NCBI RefSeq assembly: GCF_047675955.1
Contig: NC_132929.1
Coordinates: 33,658,421-33,722,420, forward strand
Direction of reading: 5' to 3'
DNA length: 64,000 nt
DNA from: Chlorocebus sabaeus
Lineage: Eukaryota > Chordata > Mammalia > Primates > Cercopithecidae
The notes beneath the pieces were generated by a model. That model worked only from the letters and a program-made list of their open reading frames with translations, made no database searches and had not been told where the DNA came from. Below, piece by piece: positions 1 to 12,330 of the stretch. Position 1 is the first letter of the stretch. Every line of letters starts with the position of its first letter. A program made the position numbers and the translations under genes.

Positions 1-884
1 TGCCAGAGTAAAATAGCTTAACCAGCAAATAGTTCATTTCATCAGGAAAATAACATTTCCAAAATTATATGTACAAGTAAGGCTTCAATGCATATGCAGC
101 AAAAATTAACAAAACCATGAAGAGAAATAGATAAAGTCACCATTAAGGTAAGATATTTTGACACAACTCTCTCACAACTCTCAATTTCTCAGATTGATAG
201 ATCCAGAAAAAAAAAATCGGTAGGTTTTTTTAGGTTATTTGGAGAATACACATTGATGCTTTAACAAATTTAAATGAGATATATTATGATCATGCTTTTT
301 TACCAGAGAGTAATGAATGTCTGCAATTAACACAAAAATAACTTTAAAATTTTCCTACATTTTAACATTTGAAATACCCCTCTAGACAACTAATGGATCA
401 AATAAAATCATAACGAAAAATAGTAACTAATGGAACTAACCTATAACCAAAAAATGTGTTATAAAAAATTTCAGATGAACTAAAACTATATCTACAAAGA
501 AATTTATGACATTAAATGCTTATTCTATCAGTTATCAAGACTTATTTAAAACTACAGGATGAAGGCATTATGGTCTTGATACAAGGATATGCCAACACAT
601 CAATGGAAGAGAATGGTCTAACCATAAAAGATCAATACCTGTGTGAACATTTGGTTTATGACAAAGCAAAGAGGGAAACAACACTTTTTTCAATACACAG
701 TGCTAAGTCAAATAGATACCCACACAGGATGAAAAATATCTCACATTACACATGAAATGAACTCCAGGTTGTTTGCAGATTTAAATGTGTAAGTTAAATC
801 AATAAGGTTTGAGAAGATAATATAAAAAAACTTCATGTTTTCATAATATTAGGGTTGGGAAAGACTAAATGGGGGCAAAAAGCA
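1..884. other. AT-rich intergenic DNA, nothing recognised
   Basis: Contains short chance frames only (the longest at 516-755). May include further decayed L1, but I cannot show it. Confidence 0.6.
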
Positions 885-1560
885 TTAATTATAAAGTAAA
901 GATGAATAAATGGAAATACACTAGCATCAAGAACTATTCATCAGAAGAGACACAGTGAAGACAATGCATTGGTAAGCTACAAAATAAAGGGAAGATATTT
1001 ACAACATACATAACTGGTAAAAGCTCATATCCAGATATACCAAGAACTTTTACAAATAAATGTGAAGACAGATCATCTAACAAAAATTGAGACACAGACT
1101 TGAAAAGACATTTCACAAAAAAGGAAACCCAAATAGCTAATTAACATATGGGAAGAGAATCAGCCTCATTAGTAATCACGGAAATGTAAACTGAAGCCAC
1201 AATCAAACTACTACATATTCACCCAAAAGGCTAAAATGAAAAAACACTGATTCTATCAAGTGTTGGTAAGGATGTTGATCAATAGGAACTCTGAAACATT
1301 ATTAATGGTGTAAATTCATACCACACTTTGGAGAATAGTTTAGTCTAATTTAATAGAGTTAAATAAATAAATACCTTATAATTGGATATATTGAGTATGG
1401 GTATATACAAAAGAGAGCAACATGCACATGTGCAGCAAAATACATGTATGATAAATGTGATAAACTGAAGGTAATCACAAATGAGTTACCACTCAGAGGT
1501 AGAGCTATTCCCCTCCCTTTGCATCTGCCCTGGCTTTGTAATTCTATATTCAAGAAATGG
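885..1560 (+). mobile_element. old L1 fragment (end of ORF2)
   Basis: Reads like the 3' end of L1 ORF2 in sense orientation: CATCAAGAACTATTCATCAG, CAAGCTACAAAATAAAGGG-like text, then the TATTAATGGTG / GAGAATAGTTTAG segment. Heavily mutated with no frame left. Confidence 0.75.
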
Positions 1561-1744
1561 CCGTGTAAGTGATACTATGCCAGCTCTGGGAGCAAGTTTT
1601 AATAAGGCCTGGAAACTTCTGCTTTTCCATCTTTTGAAGCTCTGAGACTCCATTTAAAATGTCCAGTTCTCCTGCTAGAAGTACTATGTGAGGAACCCAC
1701 ACAATGAAGCTACCAGGAAACAGAAAGGCTCTGGAACTGTGTAG

Positions 1745-3630
1745 AGAGCATCTTTCTTAAGAAATATTTTAAACGTATACAAATTAAACCCAAATAAAAT
1801 AGAAGGAAATAAATAATAAAGATTGGAGCAGATATTAATAAAATAGAAAATAAACATACAATAAAGTCAACAAAACCAAAAGATCAGTCTTTGAAAAGAT
1901 TAATAAAATTGACAAACCATTAATGTGATTAAGAAAAAAGAGAGAAGATACAAATGACTAATACCAGGAATAATAAAAATTTTATTTCTCTAGTTGCTGC
2001 AGGTTTTAAAGCATCAGAATACATGACTTTATTGCAATACATTTGAAAATGTAGATAAAGTAGATAAATATCTTTAAAAACCCCACAAATTGCCAAAATT
2101 GACTTAAGAAGAAATAGAAATCTGAATGTTGCTATACCACTAAAGAAATTAAATCAGTAGCTAAAAAACTTATTTCAAAGAAAACTCCAGGCCCATGGCT
2201 AATGCTGCATAACATCCAAGGAAAAGACTCTTCCAGAAAATGAGAAAGACTCATTTTCTGAGCTTGTAACTTTAATGCCAAAATCCCAAAACCACATTAC
2301 AAAAGTGAAAAATTATAGGCCAATTTCACCAACGAATATAGTTTCAAAAATTCTAGACACAATATTAGCAAACTTAATATAGCAGTATATTCAAAGACTT
2401 ATGAGTTGAGCTTTCCCAAGAATGTAAGGCTAACTTAAAATTAGTAAACGGTATAACGAAAGTTATCATCTTAACAGACAAAAGAAGAAAAATCATATGA
2501 CCATCTCAGTAGTTGCACAAAGTGTTTGATAAATGTTAACATCCATTCATCATGAAAAATTAGCAAATGAGGAATAAAAGGAAATTTTCTTAATTTTAAA
2601 AAGTTTATTTTTTAAAAAGTACCTAGAGCCAACATTATACTTAATAGTGAAATAGTTAAATCTTTCTCTTTAAGACCATTAGCAAAAAAAAGATGGCTTC
2701 TGTGGGCCTACCAGTACACTAATCAAGAAAAAGAAATAAAAAGTACAAGGGTTTTAAAGTTACTTATTCATAGGTATTATGTTTGAGCATATAAAATCCA
2801 AAATAACCTGATTAAAATATTAGACTTAATAAGGTTGATAGATACAAAATCAATACATTTCCACAGATTAGCAACAAATAGAAAATTAAAAATGCTTAAA
2901 ATGATACCATTAGTAATCTGAAAATATCAAATGCCTAAGAATAATTTAAGTAAAAATTCTATAGAACCACTTCAGGAAGATTTATAAGACTTTACTGAAG
3001 GATTTTAAAGTAGACATTTAAATGAGAGATATTTTGTTCATGGTTTGGAAGACAGTATTGTAAAGACGCTAATTTGCCCCATATGGTTAACATATTCATG
3101 AAATTCCAATAAAAATCCCAATAAGTACTTTTGTGGAACTTGAGGGACTAATTCTAAAAATGTATCTGGAAATGCAAAGCACCCAGGAAGTCAAAGATAT
3201 GCTTGAAGATGAACAAGATGGGAGGACTTGCTTGACCACAAGTCAAAATTTATTATAAAGGCATAGTAATTGAGTTGATGTGGTATTTGTTCAGCGATAA
3301 AGAAATAGACAATTGGAAATGACTATAGAGCCCAGAAACACCTCCACGTGAAGAATGACAGAGGGGCGCTGCAGAGCAGTGGTAACAGTGGGAAAACAAA
3401 TGAGGCTGGAACAACTGCTGTCCAAATGGGGAAAAATGAAATTCAACTCCTATCTTATACCAGACATAAAAATCAATACTAGATGATTAAAAACCTAATC
3501 ATCAAAATTATAAAATCTAAGAAGATTATATAGAGGAATGACTTTAAAGTTTGAGTAGGATTTCTTAAACAAGATATACAACACCATAAAGGAAAAGATT
3601 GATCAATCGGACCCCATCAAAATTTTGGGG
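1745..3630 (+). mobile_element. old L1 fragment (reverse-transcriptase region of ORF2)
   Basis: Sense-strand L1 ORF2: AGACTCTTCCAGAAAATGAG, CCAATTTCACCAACGAATA, ACAAGATGGGAGGACTTGC, TATTATAAAGGCATAGTAAT and the HACTGGACCCCATCAAAATT-like end. Many stops and indels. It ends about where the 885-1560 fragment would begin in an intact L1, with a short overlap. Confidence 0.8.
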
Positions 3631-3833
3631 CATTAATTTTGTATTATTTTTCTTAGAGAAGGTCCCCAAATTGTATCACTTCAGTCCCCACAAAGACTGG
3701 ATGCAAGGTAAGTGCTTTCAAATAATACATTCTTTCCTTCCTAAGCAAAGTTTATTCCTAAAGACAGTATCCTATGTCTAGGATACATTTCTGTTTCCTT
3801 CTTAGGCCTCTTCTATTTTCTTTTTTTTCCCTT

Positions 3834-4126
3834 TGTTTTTTTTTTTTGGAGACAGAGTCTTCCTCTGCCTCCAGGCTGGAGTGCAGTGGCATGATCTTGG
3901 CTCACTGTAACCTCCGGCTCCTGGATTCAAGCCACTCTCCTGCCTCAGCCTCCGGAGTAGCTGGGATTACAGGCCCCCACCACCACACCCAGCTAATTTT
4001 TCTATTTTTAGTAGAGACAGGGTTTCACCATGTTGGCCAGGATGGTCTCGATCTCCTGACCTCGTGATCCGCCCGCCTCGGCCTCCCAAAGTGCTGGGAT
4101 TATAGGTGTGAGCCACCGCGCCTGGC
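3834..4126 (-). mobile_element. AluY-like element
   Basis: Full-length Alu in reverse orientation with a T run at the left. It has the Y-type segment CTGACCTCGTGATCCGCC. Flanking copies of CTTC(T/C)ATTTTCTT at about 3805 and 4130 form a target-site duplication. Confidence 0.93.
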
Positions 4127-4581
4127 ACCGCTTCCATTTTCTTAACTCTGAGGTTTGTAATAATGTCATTGAGATCTTCCTGTTTCTCAATCCAAGAAGG
4201 ATATCATCATCTCTTTATAACAAGGGCTTCTATTCTTTTTGATTTGTTCATGAATAGAACAGTTCACCATTTTGTGGAAGAAACCGGAACATAGGACTCA
4301 GATCTCAAATCATGGTCAGAAATGACATAACTAACAAAACCAGAACCAACTCAAGACCATTGAGGCTATGATCAAAAAGGCTGGACATGATTCCCTCATT
4401 TTCCATGCACAAAGACATCTTTCTCTTTTTTAACTCTTAGGCCCTGAAATGAGACCATTTTTTCACACCTCATTTCACTTAGCATGTTTCCTACTACAAC
4501 CAAATTTGGCATCTATTGGTAATTGGCTTCTTAAAATAAGTAGGCAACATCATAGAACTATTAACAAAATGACACTGATTT
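4127..4581. other. intergenic DNA between two AluY copies
   Basis: No gene, repeat or regulatory signal recognised. Confidence 0.6.
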
Positions 4582-4924
4582 GGCCGGGTGTGGTGGCTCA
4601 CGCCCGTAATCCCAGCACTTTGGGAGGCCGAGAAGGGCAGATCATGAGGTCAGGAGATCGAGACCATCCTGGCTAACATGGTGAAACCCCCTCTCTACTA
4701 AAAATACAAAAAATTAGCAGGATGTGGTGGCGGGCGCCTGTAGTCCCAGCTACTCGGCAGGCTGAGGCAGGAGAAGGGCGTTGGCGCGAACCCGGGAGGT
4801 GGAGCTTGCAGTGAGCTGAGATCTGGCCACTGCACTTCAGCCTGGGCCACAGAGCGAGACTCTGTCTCAAAAAATAAAAAAAAAATAAAAATAAAAATAA
4901 AAAAATAAATAAATAAATAAACAA
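4582..4924 (+). mobile_element. AluY-like element with (AAAAT)n/(AAAT)n tail
   Basis: Full-length Alu from GGCCGGGTGTGG; ATCATGAGGTCAGGAG and GAGCTTGCAGTGAG are Y-type. The tail is an A-rich microsatellite of AAAAT then AAAT units (about 4869-4924). It has an inserted GGC in the right monomer (GGCGTTGGCGCGAACC). Confidence 0.93.
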
Positions 4925-5159
4925 ACTGCTTTAAGATATTTCTCCAAGTCAATAATAATGAATCCCTGACTTCACTGCCTCCATGCAAGGAGGTAGGGTA
5001 CTCTCTCAGCATGGTGCTTTTGGGAACAGAGATTTCCCCTTTATCTTTCGTATATCTTCTTTGCAGTACATCTCAGAAAGAGACACAGTAGAAGGCGAGT
5101 TGTCCTCAGTGCTACTTTAATTCTGGCAGGGGAATCGTGTGAAACTGCAGAAGGTAATT

Positions 5160-5402
5160 AACAATACCTAATGTGTGCCCAGTACCTACTGTGTGCCAGG
5201 CATTATTTTTAGTGCTTTACCTAGATTTATTTAATTATTCTTTGTAACAATCACAGGTGTTATAACCATTACCATTTTATAGATAAGAAACTGAGGCACA
5301 GAGAGGTTAAGTGACTTTCCCAGGGTCGCACATGTAAGTAAGTGGAAGAGTCACAACCTGAACCCAAGCTGTCTGGCTCTCAAGTCTATGCCCTGTAATG
5401 TA
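5160..5402 (-). mobile_element. MIR
   Basis: Complement of MIR: CTACTGTGTGCCAGGCATTA, TAGATAAGAAACTGAGGCAC, AGAGAGGTTAAGTGACTTTC. Nearly full length. Confidence 0.88.
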
Positions 5403-6116
5403 GTAACCCAAGGCCAAAAGAATTCTCAGGGATCATTTAGTCCAGCCTCTCCAATTCAGAATGAAAAAACTGAGGCTCAGTGTGGACTGCCTAGGACTAC
5501 TCAAAGTTAATAGTAAAAGAGGTTCTCCACTCCAAACTTAGTGTTCTTTGTACTTTTCCCGTGGTAAATAACATTTGGTTTTTAGTACATCTGTCCACAT
5601 CCCTCATTTCAGGTCCTTCCCCCACACTCTATATTTACCTAAGTGTGTTTTTTCTCTGATTTTGTTCTGGCTGCTAGTCTTCCTTAGTAAAGCGATGTTT
5701 TGGACTTTGTTTTGGCTTGTTGGCTCCTGCCCTGCTCTGACAGGAAGGTGCCTCTGGGACAAGGTTTCCTGACTGCTGGAGTCACAGGTGTGTATTGGAT
5801 TTGCAACACACTCCCAAACCAAGTGCTTAATGTGTTTCTGCCCACCTTTATCTGACCCTGGGCAGTGTTCTCAGAGCAGCCAGTCCAATTACTCTGTATT
5901 CAATTTAGGCTTACCTTGGTTGCACATCTGAGCAGACACTGACTTGAAACTCACAGAGAGCTGGAGGGAGGTTCTGATCTCAGAGATATTCTAAAGGCAG
6001 GCTATACACCAGGCACTTTTTCCACTGGAACAGAAACATTCAACGTGCCTTTGGACATTCAGGGACACATATTTGGAAGTGGATTAATTAGTAATAGGTG
6101 GTCTAAGCCATCCAAC
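5403..6116. other. intergenic DNA
   Basis: The stretch 5405-5530 (CAGGGATCATTTAGTCCAGC, AACTGAGGCTCAGTG) resembles an ancient mammalian repeat of uncertain name. The rest shows nothing. Confidence 0.5.
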
Positions 6117-9100
6117 AAGTATTTTTTAAAAACTGAGAGAGAATTCACATACGATAAAGTTCACTCTTTTAAAGTATAGAATTTAGTTAATTTTAGTATA
6201 TTCCCAAAAATTGTGTAACTGTCACCACTCCTTAATTCCCAAACATTTTCATCACTCTTGAAAGAAATGTGTACACATTAGAATCAACTCACATTTCCCC
6301 TTCCCCATCCCCTGATCTGCTTCTTGTCTCTATGGATTTAACTATTCTAGATATTTCATATCAATGGAATCATACAGCATGTGGCTTTTTGTGACTGTTT
6401 TTTTTTTTCACTTCACATAATGTTTCTGAGGTTCATCCATACTTTATTGCTGAATAATATTTCTTTGTATGACTATACCACATTTTGTTTATCCATTATC
6501 AATTGATGGGCATTTGGGCTGTTTCCACTTTTCAGCTATTACAAATAATGTTCATTTAAATACTTGTGTACAAATTTCTGTGTGTACGTATACTTTCAAT
6601 TATTTTGGATACAGACCTAGATGTGGAAAGGTCAGGTCATATAGTAACTCTATGTTTAAGCTGTTGAGGAACTTCCAGACTGTTTTCCAAGACAGCTGCA
6701 CCATTTGACTTCCACCAGCAATGTTTGAAGGCTCCAATTTCCCCATATCTTTGTTAACACTTATTATTATCCATTTTTGTGATTATAGCCATCTGTATTA
6801 GTTCATTCTTACGTTGCTAATAAAGACATACCTGAGACTGGGTGATTTAGAAAGGAAAGAGATTCAAATGATCCACAGTACTACAGGGCTGGAGAGGCCT
6901 CAGGAAACCTATAATTACAATGCAAATGCATCATTCTTCACATGGCAGCAGCAAGGAGAAGTGGCAAACAAAAGGAGGAAAAGCCCCTTATAAAACCATC
7001 AGATCTCGTGAAAACTCCCTCATTATCACAAGAACAGCAGCATGAGGGTAACTGTCTCCTATGATTCAATTACCTCCCACTAAGTCCCTCTCACAACACG
7101 TGGGGATTATGGGAACTACAATTTAAGATGAGATTTGGGTAGGGACAGAGCCAAACTATATCATTATCCTAGTGCTATTAAAATGCCATCTCATTGGGGT
7201 CTTGATTTGCATTTCTCTAACAATTATTGATGTTGAGCATCTTTTCATTGATTAGCCATTTGCATATTTTCTTTAGAGAAAGATCTATTCAAACCCTTTG
7301 CACACTCTTAAATTGGGGTACCTTTTTAATGATGATTTGTAGGAGTTATTTATATATTCTGCATATTAAATCCTTATTAGATATAAGATTTTCAAGTATT
7401 TTCCCTCATTCTGTGAGTTGTCTTTTAACTTTCTTGATAGTGTTCTTTGATGCAAAAAGCTTTTAATTTTGCTGACATTTATCTATTCTTCTTTTGTCTA
7501 TCGTGCTTTTGCTATTATATCTCAGAAATCATTGTCCAAAATCCAAGGTCAGAAAGATTTACACCTATGTTCTCTTCCAAGATTATTATAGTTTTAGGTC
7601 TTGCATTTAGGTCTATCACTCATTTTGTATGCAAAGTGAGGTAGGAATCTAACTTTATTTTTTTGCATGTGGATATCCAATTGTCTCGGCACTATTTGTT
7701 GAAAAGCCTATTCTTTCCTCCATTCAATTGTCTTTACATCCTTGTCAAAAATCAACTGGCCATGCTATATGGGTTTATTTCTACAATCTCAATTCTTTTC
7801 CACTGATTTATGTATCTTATCTTTAGCCCCCATTTATCTATCTTTATCCCACGCTATCTTGATTACTGTAGCTTTGAAGTAAGTTTTGAAGTTTAGAAAT
7901 GCGAGTCCTCTAACTTTGTTCTTCTTTTTCAAAATGGTTTTGCCTACTCTGGATCACTCGCATCATGTGAATTTTGGAATTGGCTTGTAAATTTTGCTCA
8001 AAAAAACCTGGATATTTATAGGGATTGTGTTGAATCTATAGATCAATTCAGGGAGTATTTTCATCTTAATGTTGTATCTTATAATTTATGAATATAGAAT
8101 GTCTTTCCTATTTATTTGGGTCTTTAGTTTGTTTTAATGGTATTTTGTTGTTTTCAGTACAGAAGTCTTGCACTTGCTTGTTAAATTTATTCCCAAGCAT
8201 TTAATTATTTTTCATGCTATTATAAATTGAATTCTTTTTCATCGTCAAATTGTTCATAGGTTATATATAGAAATACAACTGATTTTTAACGTTGATCTTA
8301 TATTCTTCAAACTTGCTCAATTTATTTGTTTTAATAGATTTTTTTCAGTGCATAATTCATTAACTTTTCCATGTACAAGATCCTATTATCTGTGAATAGA
8401 GAGAGTTTCGCTTCTTCTTTTACAATCTGGATGCCTTTTATTTCTTTTTCTTGCCTGGTTATTCTGTCTAGACTCTCCAGTACACTGTTGAATAGAAGTG
8501 GCAAGGGTAGACATTTTGTCTTATTCCTGAACTTAGAAGGAAAAACTAAGTAGTCTTTCACCATTTAGTATGTTAGCTGTGGGTTTTTCAGGGATGTCCT
8601 TTATCAAATTGATAAATGTCCCTTCTGTTCCTTGTTTTTTGAGTACTTTTATTACAAAATATCAAAGATTTGTATTATGTTAGATTTTTTCAAATGCTTT
8701 TTCTGCCTCTACTGAGATAATATTGAGTTTTTTGGATCTTTTATTCTATGAACATGGCTCATTACATTGATTGATGTTAATATTTTAAAATACCTTGATT
8801 TTAATATGTTAAAATACCTTGTATTCCTGAGATAAATCCTTCTCATATGTTTCTGGACTTAACATTCTAGTACTTGTTGACGAGTTTTGTGTCTATATTC
8901 CTAAGGGATATTTGTCTATAGTTTTTTTTTTTTTCTTGATGTCTTTCTGTGGTTTTGGTATCAGGATAATAATAGTATCATAAAATGACTTGAGAAATCT
9001 TCCCTCCTCTTTTATTTTTTAGAAGAGTTGGTGAAAAATTGGTGTTAATCTTCCTTAAATGCTTTGTAGAATTCACTAATGAAGCTATCTGGTTCTTAGT

Positions 9101-9734
9101 GGGAGGTTTTGTTTGTTGTTTTTTTGTTTCTTTGTTTGTTTTCCTAACTCAATCTCTACTTGCTATAGATCTATTCATATTTACTATTTCTTTATGAATA
9201 GGTTTTGGTAGTTTGTGTCTTTCCAGGAATTTGTTCATTTTTTTTAGGTTACCTAATTAATTGGCATACGATTGATCATAATATTAAAATACTTTTACTT
9301 CTGTGAGATCAGTAATAATGTTTTATTTTCATCCTGATTTTAGTAATTTGATTCTTTCTCTTGGTCATTCTTTCTAATGGTTTGTCAATTTTATTGATTA
9401 TTTTCAAAGAACCAACTTTGGGTTTCATAGATTTTCTCTAGTTTTGCTATTCTCTGTTTCATTAATTTTGCTCTAATCTTTATTATTTCCTTCCTTACAT
9501 TTGTTTCATGTTTAGTTTGATCTTCTTTTTCTAATTTCTTAAGATGGAAAGTTAAATTATTAATTTGAGGTCTTTCTCTTTTTTAAATGTTGATATTCGT
9601 AGTTATAAGTTCCTCTCTTTTCACTGCATTCCATAAGTTTAATGTTGTGTTTTGGTTTTCCTTCATCTCAAAGTATTTTCCAACATCCCTATGATTTCTT
9701 CTTTGACCCACTGATTATTGAGGAGTGTATTGTT
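6117..9734 (-). mobile_element. old L1 (L1M-type), minus strand, right-hand part resumes at 11096
   Basis: Continuous antisense L1: 3' UTR-like text at left (6117-6793), then the complement of ORF2 from its C-terminus toward the endonuclease. Landmarks include TTGATTTGCATTTCTCTAA (7204), ACTGTAGCTTTGAAGTAAG (7865) and TTCCTGAACTTAGAAGG (8524). Interrupted by a THE1/MST LTR at 6794-7163. Open antisense stretches here are chance. Confidence 0.85.
6794..7163 (-). mobile_element. THE1/MST-type MaLR LTR inserted in L1
   Basis: 370-bp solitary LTR of the MaLR (ERVL-related) family. The plus strand runs from TGTATTAGTTCATTC to AGCCAAACTATATCA; inside are CCTGAGACTGGGTGATTTA, CTTATAAAACCATCAGATCT and CACAACACGTGGGGATTATG. 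Flanking L1 text CCATC | CTAGTG is split by it. No internal region is present. Confidence 0.92.
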
Positions 9735-9827
9735 TAGGATAATAGCTGCCAGCTGCATATATGTTACTGCAACGGGTTTGATTTTGGTCTTTTTTATGGT
9801 TGCGTTGTATTCCATAGTATCAATAGT

Positions 9828-9915
9828 ATGTGCGTGTGTATATATAAATATACACATACATAGTGTGTGTGTGTATAATATCTATATATATATACAAACA
9901 CACATATATATATCG
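9828..9915. repeat. TG/TA microsatellite within the inverted L1
   Basis: Imperfect alternating purine-pyrimidine tract (TGTGTATATATA, GTGTGTGTGTAT, TATATATATA, CACACATATATA). Confidence 0.9.
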
Positions 9916-10884
9916 CATTTTCTTTATCCACCTAGGTTTATTTCATATCTTTGCTATTTATTGTGAATAGCTCTGTGATGAACATACATGTGCATGTCTT
10001 TTTGGTAGATGATTTATTTTCCTTTGGATATATATCCAGCAATGGATTCCTGGGTCCAATGGTAGTTCTGTTTTTAGTTCTTTGAGATATCTCCAAACTG
10101 GTTTCCACAGTGACTGAATTAATTTATATTACCACCAACAGTATATAAGCATTCCCTTTTCTCCATAGCCTCTCCAGCATCTGTCATTTTTTGACTTTTT
10201 AATAATAGTCATTCTGACCGGTATGAGAGATGGTATCTCATTGTGGTTTTGATTTTCATTTCTCTGATGACTAGTATTGATGTCCATTTTTTAAATGTGT
10301 TTTGTTAGCCACTTGTCTTCTTTTCAAAAGTGTCTGTCTATGTCCTTTGCCCATTTTTAAAAATAGGATTATTTAGTTTTTTTTTTCTTGTTGATTTATT
10401 TAAGTTGCTTATAGATTCTGGATATTAGGCCTTTGTTGGATGCATAGTTTGTGAATATTCTCTCTCATTCTGTAGGTTGTCTGTTTACTCTGCCTATAGT
10501 TTCTTTTGCTGTGCAGAGCTCTTTAGTTTAATTAGGTCTCATTTGTCAATTTTTGTTTTTGTTGTAACTGCTTTTGGGGACTTAGGCATAAATTATTTGC
10601 CAAGGCTGATCTTGAGAAGAGTAATTTCCTAGGTTTTCTTCTAGGATTTTTATAATTTGAGGTCTTACATTTACATTTTTAATTCATTTTGACTTATTTT
10701 TTGAATATGGTGAAAGGTAGGGGTCCTATTTCATTCTTCTTCATATAGCTAGCCAGTTATCCCAGCATCATTTATTGAATATGGAGTCCTTTCCCCATCA
10801 TTCATTTTTTGTCAACTTTGTTGAAAATCCAACTATTGCATGTCCTCACTTATAAATGGAGCTAAACATTGAGTACACATGGAC

Positions 10885-10926
10885 ATAAAGATGGAAGAAA
10901 TAGACATAAAGATGGAAGAAATAGAA
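10885..10926 (+). repeat. 21-bp tandem duplication in L1 3' end
   Basis: GACATAAAGATGGAAGAAAT occurs twice in immediate succession, separated by AGA. Single in L1 consensus. Confidence 0.8.
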
Positions 10927-11095
10927 GGGAGGAAGGAGGAAATTGGCTAAAACTACGTATCAGGTGCCATGCTCACTACCTGAGTGCAGGATCATCCATG
11001 CCCCAAACCTCAGCAACATGCAATATGCCCCTGTAACAAGCCTGTGCTTATTCCCCCTGAATCTAAAATAAAAATTTAAAAATTTAAAAAGAAGT

Positions 11096-11616
11096 ATGTT
11101 TGATCCACAATTTTTGTGAATTCCCCAAATTCTTTTATATTATTGATTTCTAATTTCATTTGAATGTGTTTGAGGAGCATATTTGTTGTATGCTTTCAGT
11201 CATTTTAAACTTTTTCTGACTTGTTTTGTGACCTGACCTAGCATCTATCCTGTATGATGTTCCATGCCCAGTTGAGAAGATGTGTAATCTGTTGCTGGGT
11301 TGAGTGTTCTACAGATGTTTGTTAGTTCTAGTTGGTTCATAGTGTTGTTTAAGTCTTTTATTTACTTGGTGATTTCTGTCTACTTGTTATATCCATTATT
11401 GAAGGTGAGGTACTGATATCCTCAAATATTATTGTTGAAATGTGTATCTCTCTCCTGAATTCTGTCAGTTTTTCTTAATGTATTTTGGGACTCTATTGCT
11501 AAATACATATGTGCTTATACTTGTTATGTCTTATTGATGGATTGATAATTTCATCATTGTAAAATATCCTTCTTTGTCTCCAGCAACAATTTTTCCTTAA
11601 AGTCTAATTTCTCTAA
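11096..11616 (-). mobile_element. continuation of the old minus-strand L1
   Basis: Resumes exactly where 9734 stopped: antisense ORF2 with TGTTCCATGCCCAGTTGAG, TTCTAGTTGGTTCATAGTG and CTATTATTGAAGGTGAGG-like text. Cut at 11617 by an MLT1 LTR. Confidence 0.82.
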
Positions 11617-11663
11617 TGTCTTAGTCCTTTTAGACCTCTATAATATATTGTCCTAGACTATGT
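11617..11663 (-). mobile_element. MLT1 LTR, first piece
   Basis: TGTCTTAGTCCTTTTAGAC and CTCTATAATATATTGTCCTAGACT are the reverse complement of the 3' end of an MLT1 (MaLR) LTR. The element stops abruptly and resumes near 12168. Confidence 0.75.
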
Positions 11664-12167
11664 GAACCAAAAAAAAAAAAAAAAAAAAAAAAAAACCAAA
11701 CAAACAAACATGAAACGGCAGACAAAAATGTCTCCAAATATGTTGAATTTACTTGAGAATTAGAATGAGGATTATAAGATGCACAGCTATGCCAAGCCAC
11801 GTATATGTCTGAAGAGGGGAGAGTAAAGAAAAACTTTGATTAGCAAAAAGGGAAGTTCACATAAACTGCTTGGAAACACAGTTTATTGGTTTTGAATACT
11901 CAAATGCAGAGTTGGTGTCAGTTCATTGGTGGAGATGCTGTTACTGGTCAGGTGTTCTTTTGAGAGCATCTTATCTAAATTTCCACAGCCCTAAAGAAAG
12001 AATTTCTTGTGGGGTCATTGCATAAAGTTGTTGAAACAGACTTTACTATAGACATGCAAGCATTAACTCTCCCCCTTCATGCTCTCCTGGCTTTATTTAT
12101 TTTTTTGGGGGGTGGGGGCATCTAACAAAAAAGTGATTTCATCCTAGTATCTAAAACTTTCAAAACT
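11664..12167. mobile_element. about 500-bp segment splitting an MLT1 LTR; possible LTR
   Basis: Starts with AACC, 27 A's (11669-11695) and (CAAA)n. Family not identified. On the minus strand it contains CCAATAAACTGTG and a following stretch that ends ATTCAACA at 11741, and its far end reads TGCCCCCACCCCCC from 12120, so a solitary LTR at about 11741-12120 is possible. Text resembling CTAGA(C/T)A is present at both edges. Confidence 0.45.
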
Positions 12168-12330
12168 AGATAGCATATAAACAATGGAAATTTATTTCTC
12201 ACAGTTCTAGAGGCTGGGAAGTCCAAGATCAAGGCACCAGCAGATTCAGTGTCTGCCAAGAGTCTACTTCTTGGTTTGAAAATGGAAAACTGTCTTCTTG
12301 TTGTGTCGTCACATAGTTCTGTTGACTTCC
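12168..12330 (-). mobile_element. MLT1 LTR, second piece
   Basis: Complement of the MLT1 3' half: AAATTTATTTCTCACAGTTC, GGCTGGGAAGTCCAAGATCA, CAGATTCAGTGTCTG and TCTTGTTGTGTCGTCACATA. Continues the 11617-11663 piece in register. Confidence 0.85.

Larger units (their letters stand above)
9735..11095 (+). mobile_element. younger L1 3' end with 5' inversion (twin priming)
   Basis: Two segments of one L1 in opposite orientation. From 9735 to about 10830 the sequence is antisense ORF2 end (GGATATATATCCAGCAATGG; TCTCATTGTGGTTTTGATT). From about 10834 it is sense 3' end (TGCATGTCCTCACTTATAAA, CACATGGACATAAAGATGG, CCCTGAATCTAAAATAAAA) ending in an A-rich tail. Only about 20-25 bases of consensus are lost at the switch. 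It lies inside the older minus-strand L1; AGTGTATTGTTTAG (about 9724) and AGTATGTTTGAT (about 11093) look like a decayed target duplication. Confidence 0.85.

Noticed and set aside
9828..9915. TG/TA tract as a regulatory Z-DNA element
   Set aside because: It lies inside an inverted L1 and is an ordinary microsatellite; no evidence of function.
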